Source: Ascaris suum (lineage: Eukaryota > Nematoda > Chromadorea > Rhabditida > Ascarididae). From it: DNA of 64,000 nt. The stretch lies in NCBI GenBank assembly GCA_013433145.1, contig CM024178.1, forward strand, positions 4,387,260-4,451,259, read 5' to 3'. The position numbers and the translations under genes were made by a program. Below the pieces are notes generated by a model that ran no database searches, had not been told where the DNA came from, and saw nothing but the letters and a program-made list of their open reading frames with translations. Of the stretch, positions 49,672 through 61,034 are shown one piece after another (position 1 is the stretch's first letter; every line of letters starts with the position of its first letter).

Positions 49672-51220
49672 TTCCTAATATCATTCTGCAGTAAGCAGAG
49701 AATCTCAGCTGTACCGTTCTTAATGTCATTTAAAATGCCGACTTTTTAAAGAATAATACCGAATAAATTGTAATATTACTGCAAAATGAATCGTCTATCA
49801 AATGTTAACATTTAATTTTGCTATATTGAACATCAAATGAACTTCGTACCTCGATAAGAGAACATGGACTTTGTGCCAATCTTTGATATAAATAAAAGTT
49901 GTTAGCCAAACGATCTGAAGGAATTTCCTTTTTTTCTGGAGGCGAGATCAACGAAGCGAATCAGAATATTCTCGAGATATTCAATTAATTCTTATAAATT
50001 TGCAATTTCATGAATTCTTCATCGGCTTTCTGAGATTTGAAGAATGAGAAAATCTATCGACCAAAATTAAACACTTAGGAAATTTCAAGTTATGACACTA
50101 TAAAATGAACAAGTTCCATTAGCAAGGTTCGCTCAAATTCCTTTACGAGGTTTTTCACACAACGCTGTGGAATTTCGCATTTGCTCTCCTCTGTGTGCAG
50201 GCGATGGGGGGAGGGGGAAGGAATGGGAGTTTGTTGATGAGCTGCCGGAAGCAGAGTTCTCATTTAAGACGCAGATGACTTTAAGCTCATTGACGGATTT
50301 ATAATTCCACATGAAGGATTCTGATAACGATCTGTGTAAAGGCCAGCTAACTTATTAGAATAATGCACCTAGGTGCGCGCATTTCCAAAAGGTAACAAAA
50401 GTGAAGCAACGCGTCGTACTGCTGATAGAATAAACATTGATCTATTCGGATGACCATGAAAGATTCAGACATTTGCGCTAAATGCGCGCAACATTCGCTG
50501 ACAATAAAAGACACAGACAGACATTTGCGCGACATGGCCATGAGGTCTGCATTCCTCTAGCGTTTTTCTTCCTGCAATAATACTTCTTCCTTTCATATAA
50601 GAAAACAAATTGACGCAATATGGTCCATGTGCTCGTATACATGCAACTTGTCAAGCTTCATATATTTTTGAGGACTGAGGCTTTAATGGCGGAATCGGAT
50701 GCATCAGCTTAGCAAGAATTGCTGCAGGTGTTGTGCAGATGACAAAGTTTTTAAGGCACATCTTCCGATTTCCCCCCACCCCCGGCTCCTTTAATTCAAC
50801 TTATCGTCAAAATTTAACTATCGTCATTTATATCTACATTTTCCGCATCGAAAGCCTACTCACTATATCATAGCCGACGTTTATCGATTTCCTCTTGGCC
50901 AACATCGACTGTATCGACCAGTCATCGTTTATGCCCAACAAAAGCAAGAGAGCCCTCGAAACTGTGAACTTCTCCAATGAGTAGTATAGGACATGTTCAC
51001 TTTTCTACTTGAATAATTTTTTGAAGACTGCAATCACTCCTATCGAAATAAGAACTAAAATTATATAAAAATTAACATTGGGCAATTTTTTTGAACGAAA
51101 AGCATCAGACATTTCAACAGCGTACAATAAGGCCATAAAACAAACTAGTATAAGAAACTAATTACGGCTCGGATTCGGATAAGTCATCGCTAGATCATTC
51201 ATCGATAAATGAAATTTGAA

Positions 51221-51290
51221 AGAAAAGCGGGAAAGCGCGCTAGAGAAACTGGCACGATATGTGCTTTTGCATTTTAGCTTATAGCATCAC
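51221..51290 (+). repeat. Dispersed short repeat, copy B
   Basis: Contains AAAGCGC, AGAGAA, CACGATATGTGCTTTTG and GCTTA in the order seen in copy A at 12531-12588. Probably fragments of an old mobile element or a non-coding repeat family. Confidence 0.6.
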
Positions 51291-51586
51291 TCGTCTCCCC
51301 GAGTGTTTAGAAAATAATGAGGAAAAGCCTAATATTTCCGATAAGATTCTTTTTTTTTTGGCAAAACTTGCCCGATTCTAAAAAAAAAAGACATCCAAAA
51401 TTTAAAGACTTTTAGGACGGCGAGAAATTCAGAGTAGCAATGAAACTGCGCACAACGCGCAGTGATGTGCACACTGCAAATCACTGAACACGAAATAGCT
51501 TTTGATCATGAAGCAGCATTAATCGTGTTACGCACACGCATCGACAAGACAGTAGAGATGATCAAACATGCAGATGAGTAAACATA

Positions 51587-51695
51587 GTCGCATTCGAACA
51601 AGCTGAAGTCGCATTCAAATGAGCTGAAGTCGGACGCATTCAAATGAGCTGAAGTGGCTTTGAACGAGCTAAAAGAGTGCTTAAATGAGCTAAAC
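51587..51695. repeat. Tandem array, about 21-bp unit, five copies
   Basis: Units resemble GTCGCATTCAAATGAGCTGA; one copy is 25 bp because of a 4-bp insertion. On the minus strand four of the copies stay in an open frame encoding a seven-residue repeat of SSFxxxF type (51506-51697), but no gene is evident around it. Confidence 0.9.
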
Positions 51696-52824
51696 AATAA
51701 TGAATTTAATCAGCAGCCAGTGCAAGGGAAATGGACGCAAGCACTCAGCACTTTCAGTGAAATACTTTGAAAACTTTTTAGCACGAAACAGTTGAAGTTT
51801 TCAGAAATGGGAAACTCAACAGCGTATTCAGCAAAAAAAATTGCGCGACCCTCTTTAATTCCCGTCTTGTCTGCGAAATGATCGAGGAAAAAAGATTTTC
51901 TCGGGGGAAAAACGAAAAGGACACACGAAATGCGCCCATTTGTCGAATAGAACATTCTAATTTCCAAAAATGCCAAGTGTTTTGCGTTCTCTTCAACTAC
52001 GAAGAGTTTAATTCTTACAATCTACGCTTCTTCTTTCCAGCGGAAAAAAAAACTTAAGAAGAATATATTGGCCGAAGCCTAAAATGCAATCAACCATCCC
52101 TAAATTGCAATCCACCGATAGTCTCCAAACTGCAATGCAATCGATCATACAACGAGCCATCAAACGAAATCCGCATGTCTAATGTCATCAACGTTTGGTT
52201 TGAACGCAGTTAAAACAGCAAACTCAGGGCAATAGTGGAACGCGAGATGCACCAAAGTAATGATAACATTAAAGGAGTGCTATGTTCTTGAACGACGCAA
52301 ATAATACTTTCAAATGAGGAAAAGCGAACACGAACTGCGAGAGTGGAATTTTTCTGCAGGAAGCGGTTCAGAGTGATCGACAATTCGATAGATTCAACAA
52401 CGGAACATTCAAAATCAATACGCTTTGTTGGGGAATTAAGGAATTACAGAAAATAACATATGCAAAAACGTAAAAATACATAAAAAAGAAGAAAACACAT
52501 AAACGACTAAATAAACTTGAACTAGGGAAGTTTCATTACCATTTTTTAGAGGCTTAGTGAAATAGTCAAAAACAATTGCTGTTTTTCGCATCTCTAGAGT
52601 GTATCGCCTCGTCAGGTAACAAAAAAAGGGTACTAATTGTAGCCGTAATATTAATGCTTGTCCGCAAAAGATGTCTCACTCTTCTTATTTCAGTGGCATG
52701 TTCGGTAACCTTTTGAATGGAAAGCGAAAAGATGACAAATGCGTAAAAATGCCCCAACTTGGTGAAACCTTCTGAATAGGTGATCGAGGCTGCAAATCGC
52801 CTGAGATGATCATTTTGGAGATGC

Positions 52825-52964
<140 letters not shown>

Positions 52965-53980
52965 CTATATACAAATATGAACCTTTGCATTCGTGCGTAT
53001 TTTTCGCGTACGCCTTTGTTAATTTCACATTTATTCGCAGCAACTGCTTTAATTACATGGAATAGTTTTGCGGGATAGAAAACGAACCAAAAAGCGTTTG
53101 CCGAAATGTATTCTTTGATTCATCGAAGAGAAAAATCCAAACAAAAAAGAACCCAAACATACGCTGTGACAAAAACTACGCTGTGCCGGAAATTTCATGC
53201 GAGTTCTAATTATTGCAGTTCGGGCGGGAATTATCGGTGTGCTCACTTTTTTGTACGACTGCTTCCATACAGCGAACCTGATAATTACCGCCAGATAGTT
53301 TTTGTCGAGTCTAAAAACTGAATTGGCAAAATGCGATGAAGGCGCACGTCAGTTAGCAGTAAATGCGATCACCTATTTTTACCTTTCGCTTCTCACTTAG
53401 CTGCAAAATTTGTGCTAAAAACTACTCGGCAGCAACACCTAGCCAAAGAATGGAGAACGCATATCATCGTTCGCAATGATAAACGATAAAGTGAGTGATG
53501 GCATCTGTGTTAACTGTCATGGTGCTAACCGATCGACTGAATTTATTTTGCAAATCGAAATTAAAGCCTACTTTTACCGACCGAAATTCGATTTGACCTT
53601 TAAGACCATTTTCCGGCCGCAACCGAAGTTGGTTAGTGGATGCTTCAATTGGCTAATTGACAGAGACTTTTGAAATGTGTCTGATTTCGATGGAAGATTG
53701 CTTGCAGTATATCTGAAACGCATCCAACCATTCAAACCACTGCATTATTCTAAGATGACGCAAGGCACGTGCCTTCAATGACTTAAAATATTTCCGTGAA
53801 GTTGGGTGCATTACTTGCTTGTGTTGGTGTAAGTGCGGCTGCTTTCGAGTCCAGCAAGGTCCCTATAACTTATGCTTTTCAACAGAATTTCGGTTGGGGC
53901 CAAAATTTCGATCAACTCTCAGCATCCGAAATCGCGCTTTCAATTTTTCCAACTGCAATCGAAATTTGGTTTTCACGATG

Positions 53981-54020
53981 GATGGAGGGAGGGGAGGGGG
54001 GGGGGGGGAGAGGGGGAGGA
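53981..54020. repeat. G-rich polypurine tract
   Basis: Runs of 3, 4, 13 and 5 guanines separated by single A or AGA; strong G-quadruplex potential on the plus strand. Confidence 0.8.
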
Positions 54021-55274
54021 GTATTTCTAAATTGATCCCAGTTTCGAAAGGGTTATCTAGAAGATAAAGCACCGAATGACTGCCACCAGATTAGTTGATT
54101 AAAGCACACGTGTGCGGCGGTCACTTATTACAAATACTAGGCTCGTCCTCCTCTGCATGGCATTTAGCACTTTCGTCCTTTTTCATGGAGTTTTCCGCCC
54201 TTTACAAGCTGATGTCTTAAAGGATTCGCTGGTCGATGAAGGGTTTCGAACGAGCGCAAAATGAGAGATTATTGGTGCTGTGCATTCGCACACGTGTTCA
54301 TTTATCCTCTCATGAATGTTCCACTTCGCTTTGTATAAACAATATAATGTTTTATACTAATGCGATATAATGATGCCAATTAGCATAATATAACATGTTA
54401 TAGTATAATATGTCATAAGTAATACATTACAATATGATATAAGACACAACAATAAATGATCTATTGCCAATATAAGTCGAGTGGCTTCAGCTGATGTGAG
54501 GAAAAAATTGGTAATGAGCAATAAAAACAATAAAAAACAATTTAAAATGGTGAGAGAACAAGAGGGATTTATTGCAACAGCACGATGCATATTATTCAGC
54601 TCATTTAAAATATCGAAGCAAATGAAAAAAAATGTAAATATAAAGTGGGAGATCGCTATGAGAAAAATGATGCAATAGAGAAACAGTTAGCTTACATCGG
54701 AAGTTAGAAAAAAAAATCGTTTCTAAGCCAAATTTGATCGACGAGAAATGACGTTTAACTCGCATCTTTTGTGACCGCTTAAATGTCAATATCTCAAAAA
54801 ATTCCATAATTATTCAGAAGGAAAATTGATTACTAATGTAAATGTGCAGTGTAAATTATTGTAGATATAATGTAAATAAAATTTTATCAACGTAACTCTA
54901 TATAATGTGAATGAAATTCGGCGAACTTCATCAACTTAACTCGTACGATTCGCGCATTTTTATTTGCAAACATATCGATATGCATATGTGGATATAAGAC
55001 AATGCAAAAATTATATTTTCTTGAAACCACTAAAAATGACAATAATAAAGCGAACCACTTATGCTTGGAACAAGAAGATGGATCAATGATGGGCAAAAGA
55101 AATCATTCGAGTGAAAGTGACGGCCGTAATTGAGTATTCAATGTGCCCTAGTTGTCGCTGCGTTGCGCGGTGGCCCAGTCCAAGAAATTGATGAAATCAC
55201 TTCACCTCGCGTATACAACATCTCTGTGCACGAGAATGGTCAGGTATTTTTGGACGTTTCTATAGCACGAGCAA

Positions 55275-55331
55275 ATTCGAATAAGATGCCGTCATTATAT
55301 GGAACTCATAACGACGGCATCTCATTCGAAT
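55275..55331 (-). repeat. Near-perfect inverted repeat, 22-bp arms, 13-nt loop
   Basis: The left arm begins ATTCGAATAAGATGCC and the right arm ends CTCATTCGAAT. Twenty of 22 positions are Watson-Crick. The other two would be G-U pairs in a minus-strand RNA but A-C mismatches in a plus-strand RNA. This is why the minus strand is given. Confidence 0.92.
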
Positions 55332-58300
55332 GTAGGTAACAAAGTTTTATAATTCAGGTGCAATTTCCCGATGGCAAATTGACCATAATATAGAAATGGA
55401 CCAATGAAACGCGAAGACTATGCAAAGCAAATGCAAGGCAATCGTGTAAGCAACAACGAACGGATGAAAAAGTGGGAAGGGCGATGATGGCGTACGAAGG
55501 GAGGAGGTGGGAGAATGGAAGAAAGGTGTGGCAAGCAATAATTTCTCCCCTTCACATAAACACTCCGATCGTTTCTACCAATAGTCACTAAGAATAAGGC
55601 CTTTGCTGCCGAATTAAGAAACTGTTAATTGCCTTTTGTAATAGATGAAAATTAAGAATGTCCCAAAGCTTAGAAGAAGAGCTCAAAATGAAGTGGCGCT
55701 GGAGTCAATGGATTTCTAAGCGATCCCCCACCTTCTTAGAGATGATACTGTAGAAGATGCTGCTCTATGATGGCAAGCACATCAAACAGACCGAGTCACC
55801 CTTTACTTTATAGTTGCATGAAGGATCCAATGATATTTTGGAGACATCCTTTACAAAAAAAGAAATTTAGTCTAAAAATTACAGGAAAACTTCAATCGCT
55901 ATTTCCCAACGTAGAGTTTTCTAATATTTTATCTTGCTGGAATGGGAGGTGGAATGACATATGATCGAGAACAAAATTTCTCGGCTTCTTCCATGACGTG
56001 GAAAAGGAGAAGTCGAGAGTGTTGATGGCAACTGGTGTGTAGAGACAGTAATAAATAAGAGCTACCACCATGGAGTGGTGTGCTGCGACTGAGTGAGAGA
56101 TGGAGAAGGGAGGAGGGTAGTTAATCGAGTGAGAAAACATAATCGAGTGGAACGTATAGTCGAGGAATGACTTCCAACAGTTTTTTACCTTAACCATATA
56201 ATAGAAGGAACGCCTATTAGTGAGATTTAATAGGTACCTATCTTACCTGTTAACAGTGGGCATCACGTGTGTATCGTTGTTGGGCAGGTGAGCAGCATGA
56301 GCGCTCTCCATCTCGGCAATGCGTCACAAATGCAGAAACATCGATATACACGTATCACACACATTATGATGTCTTATCGAGTTGCTATCATATTCTCCGC
56401 CCAAAAACTAATATAAATAAACGCGAAACATACGACTAATATTAGTACTAATATTGGTAGCAATAAGTTTAAGTAATTTCTAAAGAAATAATTTTGTTTT
56501 CAGAAAAGGAAAAATGCAATTGCGCGCATCCTCCATCCAGTTTTTTTCTTTTTTAAGCGATCATCAAGGAAAAAAGAGCAAAAATCGTATACGACATTAA
56601 AGTAGTTAATCTCAAAATGTCATTAAAATGAGGTAAAATTTAATTATGCAAATAAGTGAGCGTAGCTTCCACAACCAACAGGTACATGACGTTTGAATCG
56701 CCTTATGCATTCTTTAATGACATAAACGAACGCTAATTAAATCTTACGTTGACGCCCACTAAGCGTAGTAACAGTTCAAAGTCAGAGTGAGCAGTTGAAG
56801 ATGCTCTATGATTGTTTTATGACGTGGAAATGAGAGTACATCTCTCAAAAACTACAAATTTCGTCGATCAAAAATGCAGTTCCAGAAAAACAATAGGCGC
56901 CCAATCCCATTTCGAAAGTTTTTTATTTACTGGCGGTACAACAGCTGGACAGAACACCTGGATCATCTCCTCTTCACCCTCTCACTATTTCCTGCACCGT
57001 GTCTTCTCCATTTCTTTCAGGTATTCCACACATTTTTCAGGCAATTTTGGGTCTAACACTCAATCTCCCTGCCGATATTTAAAGCTCCCAGGCTTCTTTT
57101 CAGCTAACCAAAAATTCCCTCACTCCCCCCTCCCCCACCAAAAAAATTCACACTGCAGAACGCCATAAATTCACTTCATCATACTAACACCGTAAAAACT
57201 AAGAGAATTACGTCGTAATTCTCAATGCGGATATGCAAGAGACGGCAGATTGCATCAAAATAACCAACCGTAGCTTGACGGAGAATAAAAAACTCAACAG
57301 CAGAAATACTCACTCGACGAACAACACTGTTACTAAATGTCATCGACGAAATTATCAAAAATTGGACGTTATCAGTGACTATCACTGAAGAGAGAGAGAA
57401 AGATTAAAGCTGGGTTTATCACAAACAACCGCCATACACCTACAGCATTTTGTCTCGATGCAATACTGTTTTGACGGTTGTCATCAGCTACTCAACCACT
57501 TTATTCCTTTAATATGCACAACGCTAATGAGGCTAATCAATAAATAATAGTAAGTAGAATGATTCGTACTGGTTCAGTCGGTTAGGTTGTCGACCACAAA
57601 TATGGAACGGCTGGCAGGAAAACTGTTTTCTTACGAACCATTCTAAATGAGCAATGAAATATGCCCAAAATCACCAGGTGCTGATGTACTAATTTGGATG
57701 CTCTCAATGATTTTTTGTGCAGGTACAAAATAAGTTATAAGTGCAGAATCTAACTACGCACTGAAAAAGTTCGCAAGAATACAACGAAACCTGATGTAAA
57801 ACGTCCACAATAATGAAAGCATTGCAGCATGAGTGCACTAATAAAGCGGTAATGAGAACAAACAAATAAAGAACAAATTAGTGCATAATGTTTAATAAAA
57901 TAAAATGACTTAAGCGTTCCACTGAATGCAATGCAGACAACAGTTATATTAAGTGTGTGTTCGTTTACAGATGCTCACATTTAAAAGGCAAAGAGGAATG
58001 CGTTGATTAAGCTTATACATACACTCGGCCATAAAAACCACAGCGGTTACCCAGGCAATAATTGCGTGCATTACACCAAGCAGTATAATTCATGAGAAGC
58101 AGTTATTGCCTAATAATTGCAATGGAACTTTCTTGGTAAAACATTTTGTTTTATTGAAAAATGTCCTCTTTAAACGATCATTCGTTAATTTTGCCCATAC
58201 CACTTTGCCTCCAAAATTGCTTTCCTGATAAGACAATATGAAAATTTATGCAAAAAGGGCGAAAAACTACCAATGAAAGATCAGTAGATTTGAGCTAAGA

Positions 58301-61007
58301 ATACGCGTTTGCGCCGGAAGTGCAGAATTGATTGCAGCTCGACTTTTACTGGTGAGAAGAGGAGGAGGAAAATATAAAAGGAGAGCAAAGATTATGTCGA
58401 TCTACAACAATTCATTGATCTGTATTCTAGTTCACCGATGAGTCGTTTGATTTATTATACAATATATCGATTTATTGATTTCAAATTTGATTAACTTATT
58501 TCGAGTTCTAAAAACGATCACTGCTTTACATTTTAGCCTTCGTAATATTTATGAAACATTCTTTGAAATTGCTTCTATGCGAAGAGTAGGAAAGCAAAAT
58601 CCTCCTCATCCATAAAGGGTGGCACTGCAAAAAAAAACTCCTCATTCAATGGAGGATAGCAACCGGTGTTATCCGTGAGTGAAAAACTTGCGAGTTCATT
58701 GAAATTTGATGAAATTTAATTTTGCCTTTTTCCCATATATTCAGTAATTATAAATTTTACAGCACTATATCATAATGTTTTTTCTTCACAATCAAACTAG
58801 AGAATACTAGTAATCGCCTCTTTGTCACCTTTGCACCTATTCCTCGACATTTTTTTTTATATAGTGGACTTTTTAATAGATTTGCATAGGTTTATTAAAT
58901 TATGATAGTAATTAAACATGCGCAGTTAGTACTTATAGAAAGATAATGTATTTGAGAGAGGTATGAGAGTGAGATAAGTGCAGAAAGTGCGCTGTGAATG
59001 GTGCTAAAAATTCCACACCAGAGAAATAGATAGAGCAATGCGGGTGGCAGGAACTCATGTAACGAGAAGTCAACGGCAAAGAATATAATTAGAACATATC
59101 GTTGCCAAGTATTCAATTTCATTGAGACAATACTGCAAAAGTACATGAAAGCAAAGAATGAAAAATTAATCGAAGAAGCGCCCAGGGAATGATGAAGTGC
59201 GATATAAAAAAAAGAAGAAGGAACCTAATTTGGCTATATTTGTGACATTTATATGTTGTTAAAAAGTGTTTTATACGAGTTGCCCATTAGCAGAATACGA
59301 AATGAATGCATATGATATTGGATTTTTTTTTTTTTTTTGCACAATTATCGAAATTATGCTGAAACGTTGAAAAATTTAAGAACTCATTCGAAAGAACACA
59401 ATCAAGAAGAAGCGCTCATCAGTTCGGCTCGAGTTAGAAAAATAAGCACCACTATTATTACACATACGAAAAATCATTGCAATAAACGTGTCTTATATAA
59501 ACCTGTCAAATCCCAAAATGCTACACTCGAAATAAAAGTTTATAAATTTAATGAGAAATTTGAGACCGTAAATCTTTCGCTGTAAATATTTCTCCAATTT
59601 GATCGATACGAATCGACGAACAATCCTCGGAGGCGATTTTAGCGTCAAGGAATCAAATTTTATCATCTATCGCCTATGAAATAGAATAAAATTGGAATTT
59701 ATGGTTCTATAAAAACAACAACTGATAACGAAATTACGGAAATTTTCCCACTCGCAAACGAAATAGAACCGTGCAATTTTGTTGAAATATCATTCCCTAG
59801 CCACATACGTTCCTGTTGCAACTTATGCATTCGAAATGGTGCTTCAATTGACAATCGAGGAACGGGAAGAATAACGCACATACTGAAAGGTCACGCTGTA
59901 CATGACAGAAAATATCTTCTCATTGAAGACGGCAAACAAGAGCGTAAAGGAAGCACCATTCAAAGTTAATGGAAAATTGAGCATGGAGAGAACGGAACAG
60001 GTATTTTTGCAATTATAGTCTAACAGCAATGTATTCATGGTTTAATCGAACCTACAGCTGGTAGAAACCTTCAATAAAAGGCTAGATTTGTTGCTCCTTT
60101 GTGATCCTATCGGTTGCAAGTACCCCTTCATATCGAAAACTTTTAGCTGCCTTTATATATTCGTAAACCTTTGCGAAGTTGGTAAGTTAAGCTAAAACTT
60201 AGCGAGTGTATTTTCTTATCACATATATTATACAAGTTAACCTTTGTACCTGAAGCCTTAAGGCATTTTTGAGTGAAACTACCTGATGACAGAGAGAACA
60301 GAAAGACGCAAACGTAAGCATATGTGCACAGAACAACAACCTTGTGCACGGTACAAATATGAATGTGCAATAGCGCAAATAATCGAATGCATATTAGAAT
60401 AGCGAACAAAGTGAAAGAAAAACGCTCTCTGAGGCAGTAATTGCCCTTGCTCGTGTCTATCGGAAAGCGATTCATTTGCATATTTAATTAGCGCTGAGTT
60501 ACACGTGTCACTCATAATCGCCTTTCCTATTTTCATATTTGATAGACTTCATTAGGTAAGCGTAGAGTTAATCATCCAAACTTCAAATATGCTTCAACTC
60601 CAGTCATATTTTAATTGGAATTAACATCGTCGACACTCAATTTAATGCACTACTTTGAAACTAAGATGAGAAACGCAAATTCAACATTTAATTCGAATCG
60701 TTGTTTGCACTCGTCATCGATGGACAGCAATGATTATATTCCACTATGAATTCAGATAAGACAATTTGCTCGAAGTCTGAGCTTCATTGTAGTCTTAATT
60801 GCAGTGATTCTATAACTTATAGTGTCATATTGAATAACACTGTATTTGACTGAAAAAGAGAAACGAATAAACGCTTCAATTGTGAACAATTCGCTGAAAA
60901 TATGAAAAAGACTCATCAGTATCGAGCAAAGTGAATATACACAAGAGGAGATGGCCGAACAAATGTCCTCTGAAATGAAAGCGATGTGAGCAAAATCAAT
61001 GAACGAA

Positions 61008-61034
61008 TGTGTGCTTGTGTGTGTGTGCGTGAGG
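61008..61034. repeat. GT-rich simple repeat
   Basis: Short imperfect GTGTGT tract. Confidence 0.8.

Larger units (their letters stand above)
44705..52824. other. Upstream region with only weak exon candidates
   Basis: No gene is established here. Besides the two candidate exons (46178-46275 and 49004-49206) it contains a 17-base C run, G-rich tracts at 48221-48246 and near 50206-50230, and the 20-bp perfect hairpin at 49627-49671. It also contains the dispersed repeat near 51221-51290 and a 21-bp tandem array at 51587-51695. Promoter or 5' exons of the kinase gene may lie here. Confidence 0.6.

Noticed and set aside
53796..54035. Signal-peptide-like open frame KLGALLACVGVSAAAF
   Set aside because: It has no ATG (starts at GTG), no acceptor upstream, and it ends in a G-run tract.
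57203..57223. 21-nt palindrome GAGAATTACG-T-CGTAATTCTC
   Set aside because: It is short and AT-rich with a one-base centre, and not unusual in a window of this size without further context.
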